Below, piece after piece: positions 1 through 12,739 of a stretch of DNA of 64,000 bases (positions are counted from its first letter, which is position 1; each line of letters starts with the position of its first letter). The translations under genes were made by a program, and so were the position numbers. Origin of the DNA: Lentinula raphanica (Eukaryota; Basidiomycota; Agaricomycetes; Agaricales; Omphalotaceae); the NCBI GenBank assembly GCA_027919835.1, contig JANVFP010000001.1, forward strand, positions 1,674,001-1,738,000. Reading direction: 5' to 3'. Under the pieces are notes generated by a model. It had not been told where the DNA came from, ran no database searches, and was given only the letters and a program-made list of their open reading frames with translations.

Positions 1-1
1 A

Positions 2-205
2 GGAGGGGAGTTGTGTTTGTATCAACCACGTCTAGCTGTGGAGACACGAAACGGTGATATCGTCTCTTTTGCTTCCCATGACTACCTTCACTTCAATCTG
101 CATTACAAGGGTGATCGTTGTTCTGTGGTGGTCCAAACGGATAAAACGGGTCTATCTTATTTGAAGGACTGTAACGGATGGAGGGACAATCCCTGGGTAA
201 GGTAA
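2..205 (+). pseudogene. 3' fragment of a probable 2-oxoglutarate/Fe(II) oxygenase-like protein
   Basis: The frame is open from the window edge to a TAA stop, giving about 67 residues that begin GGELCLYQP. The pattern GG-E-L near the start, then a G-D-I-V-S-F strand, H-F-N-L-H and G-D-R-C-S-V-V, matches the C-terminal half of the double-stranded beta-helix of 2-oxoglutarate/iron oxygenases: the distal iron-ligand His followed by the Arg that binds the 2OG carboxylate. Basidiomycetes carry many such proteins, including the TET/JBP group that accompanies KDZ-type transposons. The HxD half would lie upstream of the window, so activity and subgroup cannot be judged. No ATG lies in the visible part. 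The family call is inferred from motif spacing only. Confidence 0.42.
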
Positions 206-3200
206 ATTAGTTGTATTATACCTAGTGTGTATCAGCGACTTTGGCAAGCAATTAATGTCTAGTCGAAGTAAATGTAGCAAATGGATAGCATACGAAGGGC
301 ACAGCAACTGAAAAAAGCAAGGATTTTAGCTGGACAGCGTCTAAGAAACTGATCAAGGGAAATATCTGGGTGTACTACGAATAATAGAGTCTGGAGGAGT
401 TGTAGGGTGATTATCATGTTATCACTGTAGCTTCTACTAGTATCCCCCAAAGAGCTCGGCAAAATTAGGGTTGACTCTGCGGCGTTGGATTCGTTGGCCG
501 AGAAACTGTTCAAGGGATAGGTCTGGGGGAACATCGGAGAAGAGAGAGTTTTGAAGAGAAGCCTCCTCTTCGAATTCCTGTAGGGCGATTCTCGAGCTAA
601 CACTGTAGCCCCGATCCTTATAATCAATAGAATCCGTCGTTGGATCTTGGAAGAAGAGAGTTTCATGTCGCCGTAGAGTCCTTCCCCATCTGTTGTGAGT
701 AGGTGTTGGAGGCGCTGTAGGAACCTCTACTGGAGGCTAAGATCAAAATAAAGCCTTCGATGTCCATATAAACATATACTACCTTGAGTTCTACGTGTAT
801 GTAGCTCTCTGAACTGGAGTTTGAGAAACTTTTTGTATCTTTCTCTCGCTTGGACTATTCGCTGTCGTTGGATCGCGGTGAATAATCAGTAGAGAAAAAA
901 ATACCTGATCTCTTTCCTCGAGTCTTCGAGGGTCTGAAGGACCGAGTTCTGAGTTGGGAATGTTTGGAATAGCAACGCATTTCGACACGAAAGGTGGCAG
1001 ACGTTCAAGGCAGAAAAAAAGAAGCAAGATTCCCTGAGGCTAATATAATACCGAAACAATTCCATGTTAGCGAATACTTGAAGGTAGACAGGACAGAGGC
1101 TACTGACATGTAACAACGAGTTACTCTTCCTGCAGGTTGGGGATTTCACTGAGGAGGGTGACTAATGGCAAAGCTTCGCAAAAGCTTCTCAGAGTCGATG
1201 GGCCCCTAATTTATAGATCATGTCGCACGGTCACCACACAGTCGACTCCCAACTGCAACGATTCTAAATGTGAATCCAATCACTGACTCCAGGTCTGACT
1301 ATTCCTTTTGAATCCTACTAACTGCTATTTATGCTACCTTGTCAATCCCAGGTTAATGGCTTCGAAGAGAATGCAATAGGTGCCATTAGTAGCAGTCGGG
1401 TCTATTCCAACGTTACTAAAGGCTGACTTAGACATCGTCGAAATGCCAAAATCAGGGCTGGATATCCTAGATTGGAGGCTTCAAACAGCATCTTCTACTG
1501 TCCGAGGTTGTACAAACGTATCCCGCACAACCACTCGTCAAACCCCCTTCGATGTCTCTACGTTAACATGGTTCCGCACAACCACTCGTCAAACCCCCTT
1601 CGATGTCTCTACGTTAACATGCTTCCGCACAACCACTCGTCAAACCCCCTTCGATGTCTCTACGTTAACATGCTTCGAGTACCTACTACTCTCACAGCAT
1701 ACGAAGATCATGGAAGAGAGTCCCTTATACGTTACTGTCTCTAGTAAGAGGCAATGTAGGAGTTGTAGAGACAGCGATCTCAATGGATCAAAAGGAAATT
1801 TCGTGCTTGAGTCGTCTCTTCCTCTCTCTGTTAACAACGATATCTTGCTGTACTTGGTCGTTGGAGAAGCGACTAGATGAGTCTGTGACCTGTGACTTTT
1901 GCGAAGACGCAAGTTCTATCGACGTAGCTGTCGAGGTTCGAGGTCTTTGGTTCTCTCTCGTATATCCTGCGCTCGTAAAAGGAGAATTTGGTGCGCGCCC
2001 TTGCTATGGACTCTATGTCACTAACTCACAACATCCCCAGTTGTGAATCATCAACTCGCTGATGCCTCATCTCAATCTATGACCCTTGAAATGAACGTTG
2101 ACATGAAGATATCTCTTCGGGATGATACCTTCTTTACATCAGTTCTTTCTTGCTCATCAAATGCATTCGATCCTGTGGATGCCAGTATGTCCCAGTTTTC
2201 ATCTCGGTCCGCTGACTCTAATCGATCACAGGTCGCTGTACATACTACTGGTAAAGGTTCCAACTACTATCGTCGGCGCTTTCAACCAGCAACCATTCCT
2301 TCGTCAGTATCTGGCTACCGCCTGACAATCTTCGTGTGGCAGATCCAGGCTCAAATTCGAGTTTTCTTTGTCTTGTCCTTGATACTAAATCAGACAACAC
2401 CGTTTGGTATCAGCTACTCGGGATCCTCTTATACCGTGTTCGATATCTCTGGTCATAGTTTGGCTGCGCAAGGTATCCTTTCACTCAAATCTAGCTCAAA
2501 TCTTCTACTGATTCCAGACATAGTCAGACAACTCCTTCCAACGTCGTAACTCGACCACAGTGTCGTCACATTGGTTTGGGAGGTTTCATACCTAGAAAAG
2601 TGTAGCCTACCTTCAGCCAAAGAAGACGAAACCTGGAAGCTGGTGTGCGGAGTCAATATGATCATGGGAAAAGCGCGCGCGCAAGGTTGTACATTTTTCA
2701 AGTGTTGACTTACTAGTCTGTGAATCACATAGGCAGAGTGACGCGTAGGCCCTCCTCGTTTTGGTCCTCTTTACATCCCTTTCTCAACGGAGGAATAGTC
2801 ATAAGGTGGAGGAAGTGTATTCAACGTACGTTCGCTAGGAGGTTCTCCGGGTATTACAAGCAATCTTTGAGGGTACATTACAACGTCCTACTGTTCCATC
2901 GACGAGGAGGTCCTTCAAGTTTTGTTCTCTGTATGCTATCGCAGTTCATTGTCACTCTATCGCGGTTCATTGTTACATGTTGAAGCGGATGACAATAATA
3001 GTCAAACGTCTCTGACGTTGTTGTCGCAAGGGTGAGTCTGAATTTACTATACCTAAGGCGATCTTCCAGAGAAGAGCAAGGGGGAATTGAGAAAAAATTT
3101 ACTGGAGCTGCTTCAGCTAAGGGTGATCCTAAGGGCTTTACCCGAGCTGTTGCAAGGCTCCTGGTCTGGCTAAGAAAATGAAGAGTTCAAGTCATGTTGC

Positions 3201-3461
3201 TCGCACTGGAGGAGAATAAAGATATAACAGATAAGATATAAAAAACCATCTACTCTACGGTCTAGACTCTAGCTGCCTCTTACGTGATTTAAATTACCCA
3301 CGATTTTCTGTTTCTTCCACGCGTCGTTCTAACCTCATTCTCAACAACCACTGCGAATTTTTCATTTGCCCTTCTTTCGAGTAAACTGTACAAATACCAC
3401 CGTTTGCGTGTATTCTCTATGTTAACCAGGTGAGCATTGAAAATCTCGGGACATAATCACA
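206..3461. other. Region without a recognisable gene; degenerate duplicated sequence
   Basis: No frame here has the length, splice signals or motifs of a real gene. Imperfect direct duplications are visible: the stretch near 335-425 resembles 505-600, with related words such as GAGAAACT-TTCAAGGGA and GGGYGATT-TAACACTGTAGC. A triplicated 51-bp unit follows at 1523-1675 and is listed separately. About 3290-3461 may contain upstream exons of the Ulp1-like gene, because an acceptor-like CACAG lies directly before its first open exon, but no convincing start codon could be linked. Confidence 0.5.
1523..1675 (+). repeat. 51-bp direct tandem repeat, three copies
   Basis: Three consecutive 51-bp units begin with CCGCACAACCACTCGTCAAA at 1523, 1574 and 1625 and are almost identical. 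Because 51 is a multiple of three, the repeat stays open as a 17-residue repeat containing TTTRQTPFDVSTLT, but nothing around it supports a real protein. It looks like a minisatellite created by recent local duplication. Confidence 0.9.
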
Positions 3462-4925
3462 GGCTGAAGAACACAGAACTCTGAAAAGGAAACATCATCG
3501 TGTTTCTGGTCGACAATGCCGTCCTTTTGGCTACATCTGCCGTTGCAATAGCCAACAATTTCACAAAATATCAACCTTGGTCAAGAATTGTCAATCTTAT
3601 CTTCCTTTCCTCTCATTCAGCTTTATCTCTACGGTCGCGAACAACTCAATCTATCAGAACGCTTTGGACCAGCTCTATCCTGTCCTTCCTTCCCTCGGCT
3701 CTACTACTAGGGCATACTCTTACTTCGACTCCCAGATGAAGCAACTCCAGGACCTCTCGATCGAGCTTTCTTCTGTATCGACATTGAGAAATGACTTTCT
3801 CGTTAGCATGCGCAGCCACGACAAACTCTCCTCCGAAAATCTTGCCTTGATCGTTCTCAGAAACCTCGATATACTTCTAATCGAAGTACAGAACAAGAAA
3901 ACCTATCTCGAAGTCTCTTGGTGGAAACTTTTGGATGAGTGTCCTGTTACGGTGGAAAATTTACTTACCGATTTAATGAACGAAGTAAGTCTCCGCTATT
4001 TTCTAAGATTCTGTTCTGATTCTAGATAGACTCGAAACCGGCCTGAAGAATCCTGGAAGACCGTCCGCAATATCACCTATCGTGACTTTTCGACTTTAGG
4101 AGCGGGTCGTTGGCTCAACGACGAAATCATCACTTATTTTATCGATAAGTGGTGTTATAGGTCTCGTAACACCTTAGGGTTTGGAACGTTTTTTGCGGGG
4201 ACTTGTCTATTCCAGGACAAGACTTCTTGCCTTACGGCCAAACGATATCTCACTGCTGATGATGAGGAGAGGGTGGTACGTTGCGTTTTGAGAAGACAGG
4301 TAATCTACGCCATTCAAGTCGTCTCAAGTACTACTACTGACTTCCTCCAGAAAATGCTTGGTCTGGAGTCTTGGGACACAGTTTTCATTCCTATCCACGA
4401 GGGATCCTCTCATTGGTACTCTGTCAGGATAGATTTTATTCTGAAGAGGATAGACATCTATGACAGTCTTCAAGAGACATGCATCGTCAACCGCCAGAAG
4501 CCTGTGTCAATGCGCAAAAATACGAATCTTATGCTGGTGAGACTTCTGTCACTATCTTTCCTGTTCTTGGTTTCAAGCCTGGATAGGTCCTCATGTGGTT
4601 GACGGAAATTCTTGGCTCCATGAGGGGAGAGTCGGTCTGCTTAACCAACAATCCTCACTCTTCTTGGGTTTGCGACCCTCACAGCAAAGTATAAGCACCT
4701 TTAGTTGACGATCGTGTTCTCATATTGATGCTTCCTTAGGTCCCATTTCAACCCAACGCTTTTGACTGCGGTGTCCATACCTTATGGCATCTCAAGCATG
4801 TCTTGGAATATAGAGGGGTAAACGATGGATCCCATAGCCAGAAGGATGGTCTATCTTTTACCACTAACATGGTGGGAAAGCGCTTAAGATTGGCTCAAGA
4901 ACTACTACAGGATGTTGCTCTGTGA
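3462..4925 (+). CDS. Ulp1-like (C48) cysteine protease, five visible exons
   Basis: This encodes a SUMO/ubiquitin-like-specific protease of the Ulp1/SENP fold. Exons read by eye are 3462-3984, 4030-4299, 4351-4536, 4587-4688 and 4740-4925; all introns are GT-AG and about 45-51 bp. The domain begins with the substrate-groove motif GRWLNDEIITYF. The catalytic His lies in GSSHWYSV, the Asp in DIYDS and the Cys in FDCGVHTLWH, so the triad is complete. The oxyanion Gln expected a few residues before the Cys is probably that of VPFQPNAFDC. The N-terminal region contains a possible coiled coil (MKQLQDLSIELSSVSTLR). The true start is unresolved: the frame is open back to an acceptor-like site at 3461. 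Ulp1-like proteases are carried by several eukaryotic DNA transposons, and a Plavaka transposase follows 360 bp downstream on the same strand. Confidence 0.8.
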
Positions 4926-5284
4926 ACCCACGCAGTATCTGTTGTCAAAGTACTCGGAATATGTTTTAGTTCTCCCATGCAATTGTATACAAGCCCTGCC
5001 CTGTCAGGCTAACCTTTCCCAAGACACACGAGTTTTCCTCGTTCATCAGAGTGCCTCAGGGAATCTTCTCAAGACACAAGAGCTTCAATAGTTTCATCAA
5101 AGTCTTGCTCCTTTCCCAAGACCCACGCGCTTCACGGTGCTTCTGAGACTCATGCTTACTTCCCCGGCTTCCCTCCACGTTCTATTTATGAGAGTGCTTC
5201 AGCTACTCTACTCGTCCTTACCTCCTTTCTTCCTTCCTCGAAACTCTTTTCTTCTGCTGCTCATTCTTTCCCTTTAGCCCTTCC
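4926..5284. other. Intergenic spacer between protease and transposase genes, with imperfect repeats
   Basis: No gene is seen. Three imperfect copies of a sequence around TCTCAAGACACAAGAGCTTC / TTTCCCAAGACACACGAG lie near 5015, 5070 and 5115. A TATA-like CTATTTATG lies about 100 bp before the transposase ATG and a CT-rich stretch follows, as is usual for fungal promoters. The promoter assignment is inference. Confidence 0.4.
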
Positions 5285-8200
5285 ATGGATTATTCCTGCC
5301 CCGTCTGTGAAAAATACTTTTCGCGACCCCAGGATCGCTCGGCTCATATCAATCAAAAGAAAGACGACTTGCACGTTAATTACAGGACTAGTCAAGATCA
5401 AAAAATTCACCAGCTTTTCAAAGATACGGTAAAGAAAGCTACACGAGATCGTGCAGGCCGAACCCCTCATAGCATTGGTGACGTTTTTCCTGATATTCAG
5501 AGGCAAGTTAGAGAACGTTACCCTTCTCCACCTTCTACCTTTGCTCCTCTGGTAGAGACCCCACAGCCGGAAGAAGACGATGACGAAGTCTACGATAAAG
5601 CCATGGATGTCGACTCCGACGATGAAGTTGACAATACAGAGGGTGAACTCCTGTGCTTCCCGCCACCGAACGAAGATCAGTTCCTCCGGCAAGCCATGAA
5701 TACCTCCTTGCAGGAGCTGTATGGCGCCGATATTGAAGAGGCCGATGATCTTTTCAACTTTCTGCTGCCAGAAGGAGACGATGAAGAAGCAGGCTCTGGT
5801 GTTGGTTCCTCTTCTGCAACTTCTTCAGCTCAGCCAATGCAACGCACCTTGGAAGAAGAAGATGACAAAATGACATGGCAATGGCATGGCACTGCCGGAA
5901 AGGTGTTGAGAGTGGACAAGGACGTTCATAAACAATGGCTGGGACTTTCCTCCGGGAAAAAGGACGATGCTTACAGTCCTTTTGCATCGCAGCTGAAATG
6001 GGAGATCTCTCATTGGGCAGTGAAGGAAAAGGTGTCTCAAAGCTCTTTCAATTGTCTACTCAAGATCCCACAGGTACGTATCTTTATCTTATTTTGTGAA
6101 CTGTAGCTCAACCTCTCCAGGTAAAAGAGAAGCTCGGCGTCTCTTTCGACAACACCAGATCTATGTTAAACAAAGTAGATCAAATACCGGAGCGGGGGGG
6201 AAGTTGGTTTGTGAAACAATTGTCCTTCAAGGACCGTCCCCAAGAAGAATTCACGGTGCGATACAGAGACCCTGTTGAAGCTATCAAAGCTCTTTGGGGC
6301 GATCCTTCCTTGGCCAAAGATCTGGTCTATAAACCGGCAAAACTCTTTAGGAACTCGCGTCTTAAGGAAGAAGATAGGATTTTTTCTGAAATGTGGACAG
6401 GAGGTTTTTGGAATGTAGCCCAGGTTTGTTACGATTATCAACTGTCCTCTTCAAAGAGCTTAAAAGGTTATTTCTAGACCCATATCCCTTTTGGAGGCAC
6501 CGTCGCACCTGTCATTCTAGCTACCGACAAAACTCAACTGACCCAGTTATCTGGAAGTAAATCAGCTTATCCCGTCTATCTTACGATCGGGAATATCCCC
6601 AAAGATCTAAGACGAAAGCCGGGATCCAGAGCGTGCATCTTGATAGCCTATCTTTCTGTCGACAAACCCGTCAAGAAAGGCTTATCCAAGACTCAACTCA
6701 AACTTCGTAACTATCAACTGTTTCACCAGTCCATGGCTATGGTGTTAGAGCCTTTGAAAGTCGCCGGGGATCCTACCGGCCCTGGAGTAGAGATGGTAGG
6801 AGGTGATGGAGCCGTTAGGAGGGTCTATCCCTTGCTGGCTACCTACGTTTGCGATTACCCTGAACAGTGTCTTGTCACCTGTACCAAATATGGTACTTGT
6901 CCCAAATGCCAGCAGAAAGCGGATAAACTACATCTACCCACTTTAGCAGAGCCTCGTACGCAGCGTTGGACTACAGAAAAGATTCAAGCTGCTAAAGAGG
7001 ATGCAAAACGAGGCGGCCGAAGCGTACACTCTAGAACAATGGTCGACGACATAGCAGGAGGGAATTATGACCCTTTCTGGCTTGGCTTTCCTGTAACTAA
7101 CATACACAGATGCATAGCTCCTGACGTACTTCATCAAATGTACCAGGGAGTTCTCAAGTATTTGATAGGATGGGTACAACGTATTATAGGGGAGGAAGAG
7201 CTGGACGACAGGATCAGGAAGCTACCTCCTACTCCAGGAGTTAGGCATTTCGCTAAAGGAATTTCTAATCTTACTCAAATGTCCGGAACTGAAAGGAAAC
7301 ATATAGCTCGTGTTCTTCTTGCTTGTTTGGTTGGGAAAATTGAAGCCAGAGGAATCACTGCCTGCCGCTCCCTTCTCCACTTCATTCATCTCGCCCAATA
7401 TCCTTCCCATGACCAGATTACTCTGTCATACATGATAACCGAACTCAAAACCTGGCACGATAACCGAGATTACTTCATTTCCGAGGGAGCACGAGAACAT
7501 TTCAATATTCCGAAATTCCATTCGCTCCTCCACTACGTCGACTCTATCCAGTGGATAGGAACCACCGATAACTGCAACACTGAAGCGTTTGAAAGGCTTC
7601 ATATCGATTTCGCTAAAGAAGGCTGGAGGGCCAGCAACAAGAGAGACGTTTTTCCTCAAATGGTCACTTTCATTTCACGTCAGGAAAAAGTAGCTTCTTT
7701 CGACTTCTATCAATCTTGGGCCTCTAATCGACTGGAAGCTCCTGATACTAGTCATCAGGAGGGACAAGAGAGTCCTATCGGCCTCGATGTCGACCAGGAA
7801 GAAGAGAGTCATAAAATTGGTAGACCTAAAGGAGGGAAATCGCTTCGACAGCCAGACTCCGCACTCCTTCTGAACCTGGCCAAAAATCCAACCGAGCCCA
7901 GAAAAACCCTGGCGTCTGTTTCTCTCTTACACGGGGCCCCGGGTTTCCTATCAGCTCTAAAGCTCTTTTTGAACAGCTGTCTACCTTTCGGAAAACAAGC
8001 AAAAAAAGCCACTGCTTTGAAAGGAGTGTTCCCTTTCAAAACACTGGAAATCTGGCACAATCTAGGGCTGATTCCACCCAAAATTTTAGAAGAACCTGAA
8101 AAAGCACTCGTGAAGGCTAGCCCCCTAACAATTCACAACAAATCCTCAAGATTCGATACTGTCATAGTGCTAGAAAATGATGAAGCAGAATCTACTGCTG

Positions 8201-8636
8201 TTCGAGGTGAAGTACTCGTTATCTTTCTAAGAGGTGACGTCGACACTCAATTTTGGTCTATCCAGGATGCAGAGCAGCTCGTCTGCATGTTATATTTCGC
8301 CTTCCTCAAATGATTAAAGACCCGGACAGCGGTTTCCCAGTGAAGGCACCTGCTCACTGGCCCAAGGAACATTTGGCTTATGTCACTTGGTATTCCCGTT
8401 TCAAATCTTCCCCGGATAAAGCTACTGGCATGTACAAGGTAGAGCCTTCTATCGGTTCAAATGGAGTGCCCCTAGGGGCTGTCATCCCACTCTCAAATAT
8501 CAGACAGAACTGCATGTTGGTACCTAGTAAAGCAGTCTGGGACAATCACTGGGACTCGGATAATATCTTGGACGAATGTTCTTCGTTTTTCGTTAATAAT
8601 TTGCAGTCGAAGTACACTTATCAGACTATATATTAA
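5285..8636 (+). CDS. Plavaka-type transposase, three exons plus one frameshift
   Basis: This is a DNA transposase of the Plavaka group, CACTA-related and widespread in agaricomycetes. Exons are 5285-6073, 6121-6423 and from 6478 onward. The N-terminus has a C2H2-like finger (YSCPVCEKYFSRPQDRSAHI), then an acidic linker and the conserved WGDPSLAKDLVYKP region. The core holds the cysteine motif TCPKC, the acidic motif APDVLHQMYQGVLKYLIGW (catalytic Asp candidate, about residue 578) and KFHSLLHYVDSI followed by NTEAFERLHIDFAKEGWRAS (catalytic Glu candidate, about residue 734). The typical C-terminal block CRAARLHVIFRLPQ and LAYVTWYSRF is present but one frame away: the frame changes near 8240-8252, where the upstream frame runs to a stop at 8313 and the C-terminal block continues to 8636. 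This copy therefore carries a one-base indel unless a base was mis-sequenced. Start chosen at the first ATG before the zinc finger. Confidence 0.88.
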
Positions 8637-8999
8637 GTACATATTGCTAGTTCTGACGATGGCGATACCTTCACTCTTTCTGTAATTCGTTAAGTCCAAC
8701 ATGTGTGCGATATTATAAAAATTATCCAACCATAATTCGGACCTCAGTACTCAGTGCTGAGTTCAGAAGGAGACCTGCGATTCCAAAGGACGCCGAGGAA
8801 ATGCTTCACAGCCACTGCCTGCCATACCCAAAACAGTTGAAGAATGCAGTAGCCTCCTTGCTTCCGTTCCGCTTCCGTCACTAGCCCTATCGAGACTCGA
8901 GTCGCTCTCCATCGCCAGTACAGCTGTGTTAGCAGCAGTTTACGACACTTACCAGATTGCAAGTCTTCTCTCTTTATTCAGCGTTGTCCTTGCCACTGA
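8637..8999. other. Spacer downstream of the transposase
   Basis: No gene is seen. Terminal inverted repeats of the Plavaka element were looked for here and upstream of the protease gene, and no convincing matching pair was found by eye. The short palindrome CTCAGTACTCAGTGCTGAG near 8744 is the only notable structure. Confidence 0.4.
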
Positions 9000-11600
9000 C
9001 AGACTTTATTGCAAAACCTCATACGTTTAGTTCAAGCGAACCACCCTTTCTCTTTCCGCCTTTACCACAACTTAGACTGGCACCGGAGCGGTGACAAATA
9101 CTACAGGAAGCTCTCAAGATACTCGTATCATTCTTGCCCGGCTAGGTCCTCCAACAACGTGAACGCACTCCGACTCGTCAATCCGACTCATAAAATTCCG
9201 TACGCTTGTGAGCCGTGAATACGAGGCTGTGGTGGGGACCACAATGGCAGGCTGCTTGGGCTCCGTCGTAGAAGCGGCGAACCTTCGGAGCGAACGTATA
9301 AGCAACGGAGGTAGTAATACCGATACCTCGAACTGTGGAAATCCTTGGGTGGCAATGGCACGCAGACAGTGAGCTGCTCATTGATTTCGTTCTTGCGATT
9401 TCCCTCTCACGACTCTTGTTGGACCATAGCCGCTTCACTTTGGGAATTTATTCTATCTCGATGTCCATGCAACATCCCCTTATCGATGGCACCGATGTCA
9501 ACTACATCCACGTACTCTGTTTCATTATCATGGCTCGCTCCTACGTCACTATTCCCCTCAGGTTCGTCTGCAGGCCGCGTACACCTAGCATTTGGACTTG
9601 GACGATTACTCTGCGTGTAAGAGTCAGAGCAAACGAGAGTGTGCGCTCACTTTGAGTCATCCTCAAGCGAGGGACGACCTAGGAACTATTGCAGGTAGAG
9701 AGCAAGACACGCTTTCTTGGAATGGTGTCGAGATCAGACTGATTGAGGGGCCATACTGGATGGTTTAAGGAGATGGCATAGAGACTGGCCTGCGACAGCT
9801 TAGTGCGGCAATGGAGATGGATTGCAAGGATCAGGTACGTTTAGTTTTGTCAGAACTGTCAGTGTCTGTCCATACAGTTAACTGCTTCACAGGGAGGCAA
9901 TCATCGCCTTACCTCCTGAACACTTTCAATCTCCCGTGTCCTCCATCCCTTGCGCCATCTGTTACTCCTTCTTTCTCGTCTCTTTCTTGGACAATCACTC
10001 GACGTCCTGGCTCTCCGACTGGCTTCATTCGTACCATCATGTAGATGGATTCGAACTCGAGTGTCTCTTCTACGGCTAGCAGTGGAACCGGGGTGCCACC
10101 AATGTCTGAGATTCCAGAAACTCCAGAGATGTACGGCGGCGAAGATGAGCTTTACGCCTCCGAGTCAGATGGCTCAAGAGGTTATTTTTCTACTTCGAAC
10201 TCTGGAAAGCGCTATTCTTTGCTTTCTTCACCTTCAGTGTCATCTTCTGGAAACGGAGCCCGAACGAGACCTTCGACGCTCATTTAGTCTTAACACTCTT
10301 GCACTGTCGACGACACCGTGATTCATGGCGACGAGTACGTTCATCCAGGAGATTCTCGTGCGATTTCTGGTCGTAGGACTAGCACTTGGATGGGTTTTCA
10401 CAGGAGCGGAAGCATGACAGATTTCGGTAGCGACGTTCTGCGGAGCAATCACGAGGATAGTCCTCTTCTCCTTGCAGTACCTACAGTCGTGTGCAGCGCC
10501 TCGCGGTCTATTGCTCAGCTGAAGCATGTCGATCCCGTACTGGTATGGTCGCAGCGACCAGGACTTTGATTGGTTTGACGAGTACTGGAATCACAGGGAC
10601 TGGAACATGGACAACAACCGGGAGTGCCACTGGTATAAGAGTTTCAGAAATGACAAGATATACTGGATATACCGGCACCCGGGTTCTGGTAGGACGTTCA
10701 TTACGAGTCACGTACTGGTTTTGGCTCTGGCTCTTATAGCCTCTCTCCTGAATCAAGGTTGGTAGTTCACATCGCTTGAAGACGATTTAGACTAATGGCT
10801 GGTATCATCTTTGTAGCACTGGATCGAGACTGGGACAATCGGGACAATGACTTACTCTTCCCCTTATACTCGAAGAGGAACACCTTCATCATACATGCCT
10901 ACATCTCCTTCTCGAAGTGTGCTCAGTCCTACATCTGCAATCAGGCGCAAAAACGGCACTTCACGTGGTTAGTCGTCCAGCAACGGTGGCTATCTACCTT
11001 CGATGAAAGAAGACAAACTTAATGATGAAAGTGAGATTGGCAGCTCCATACAAGGTTTCGGCTTAGACAGTCACACTCACAGTGGACCTCTCAGTGGAAT
11101 CGAGTGAGACAGAGTATGATATCTGTCCGTCTCTCATCTCTCAACCTCTTGAATTGACGAGCCGAATGACCTATACATCGACATCATTATGGAGTAAACC
11201 AAGGCCTTCCTATTCCTCTTCATCCCCAACGGATTGAGACAAAGGGATTCAACAGAGATGGCGAGAAGTTTGTGACTGCTTCGCGAAGTTCAGACTATAT
11301 CACAGCTCGTACCTCCGAAGCATCATTCAAGTCTCTGCCCTCTATCCCTTCCGAATATACTACCGCTAGAGCTAGGGGTCCGCCGCTTACAAGACTGCTT
11401 TACACAATACCCAGAGAAGCAGGTGCACCGAAGGCACCTTCGATTCATCTTGTCGAATCAGAAGAGTAGCGTTCTTCACCTCCTTCCGCGCCACGCAGTG
11501 AAGCTTCAAGTCCGGCTCCGTACATTGTTCTGACCTATGGCACCTCCCTCTGTGCTTTCCTAACCATACCTACAATCACACCCACCAGCTCTCCAAGCTC
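9000..11600 (+). pseudogene. Decayed copy A of a Ser/Thr/Pro-rich gene
   Basis: This is the first of at least four tandem, rearranged copies of one intron-containing gene of unknown function. Recognisable blocks in order: a decayed GTNTTGSSQDT-like and ERISNGG-like segment (9070-9330); a block ending at GGNGTQT followed by an intron-like stretch (9340-9430); a segment around 9690-9830 followed by GTACGT and an acceptor before GGAGGCAATC; the S-rich block SSVSSTASSGTGVPPMS (10045-10287); SSPYTRRGTPSSYMP-like coding (10850-10960); and SIHLVESEE (about 11440-11470). Frames between blocks are broken by stops and indels. Copy D keeps better frames. No domain was recognised. Confidence 0.6.
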
Positions 11601-11749
11601 TTCGCACCTTCCGCCCAGTCCTCTAGAGACCAACATAGTCTTTCTACTCCGACAACGAGTGCGACTAGCATTGATACAAGATCCCAACGCTTTCATCGAA
11701 ATGTGTACCTTACGATTAAGTGTATCGTGATCCTCCTTTGATCGAATGT

Positions 11750-12640
11750 CCTAAGGAGATGGTAGACCGCCGACCGAGCAGAGGGTGACAGGAGGCACTA
11801 TCACAGTGATGACTTCAGCCCCTCCACCTTCATTGACAACTCTGATAGTGGTTCACCTTATCAAGGTTGGTGATCTCTCGATATTTCGCTGGTGATCAAG
11901 ACTGATGACTGGTAGATCTGGATCAATACATCCACCGAATACAGGGTCAGCGGGTCAGCGGACTGGATTACCCTTTACTTCTTCTCTGGTTCGTGATTTT
12001 CTGGTTTGTTCGATGATAAGCACTGGCTCACCATACACTTCGACAATAGCTTACCCTTCCCCTACAGTAGAAGCGCCACATCTTCGTCTTATATCGAATC
12101 TCCCTCTCTCTCGAAGTGGGCTCAGTCGTACATCTGCAACCAGGCGCATAGGAACTTACGGATAGTCAAATTCCCGGTGGACCTTTCGTCCCACTGTCCG
12201 TTTTGCGACCTCCCAGAACTGACGAGCAGAAACGTCATCATGGAGTACACCAATGCCTTCCTATCCCTCTTCATCCTCAACGGATCCAGACAAGAAATTC
12301 AGCAGCGACGGTGAGAAGTTGGTGACCGCTTGACAAGGAAGTGCAGCCTTTGCCACAGCTTGTACCCCTACGGCTGAACCATCATTGAAGTCTCTGCCTT
12401 CTATCCTTTCGGAATATACTACAACTAGCGAGGAGTCTGTCCCTTACGAAGACTGTATCCGAACCTTTGTCCTCGTGAACTTGAGACCATCTTCTACCGA
12501 AGGAGGGACACCGAGGGCAGCTTGAATCCATGTCGTTGAATCAGAATAACCACGTTCTTCTTGGTCAAAGATTCCCTTTCCTTGTCTACCCAAGTAATTG
12601 GTTTCTTTGGGGCGGCCAAAAGGGTAGAGGGTTTCAACCA
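11750..12640 (+). pseudogene. Decayed copy B of the same Ser/Thr/Pro-rich gene (partial)
   Basis: This copy holds only the middle and late blocks. The stretch near 12040-12165 (TTACCCTTCCCCTACAGTAG to ACATCTGCAACCAGGCGCAT) aligns with copy A at 10850-10960. The stretch near 12380-12430 (AAGTCTCTGCCTTCTATCC) aligns with 11325-11350 in copy A and 13110-13130 in copy C. The block near 12500-12570 corresponds to the SIHLVESEE segment, here shifted out of frame. There is no continuous frame, so it is a relic. Confidence 0.55.
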
Positions 12641-12739
12641 TTGGAGGCATGGTCAACACCATCGCAACAGGGAGTTAAAGTACTGCCAAGGAGGTAAGAT
12701 CTTGGAATGAAAACTCAAAAAGGAAGTCTCTAAAAGACG

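Noticed and set aside
2700..9000. Terminal inverted repeats enclosing the Ulp1-Plavaka pair
   Set aside because: The flanks were compared on both strands by eye and no convincing matching ends or target duplication was seen.
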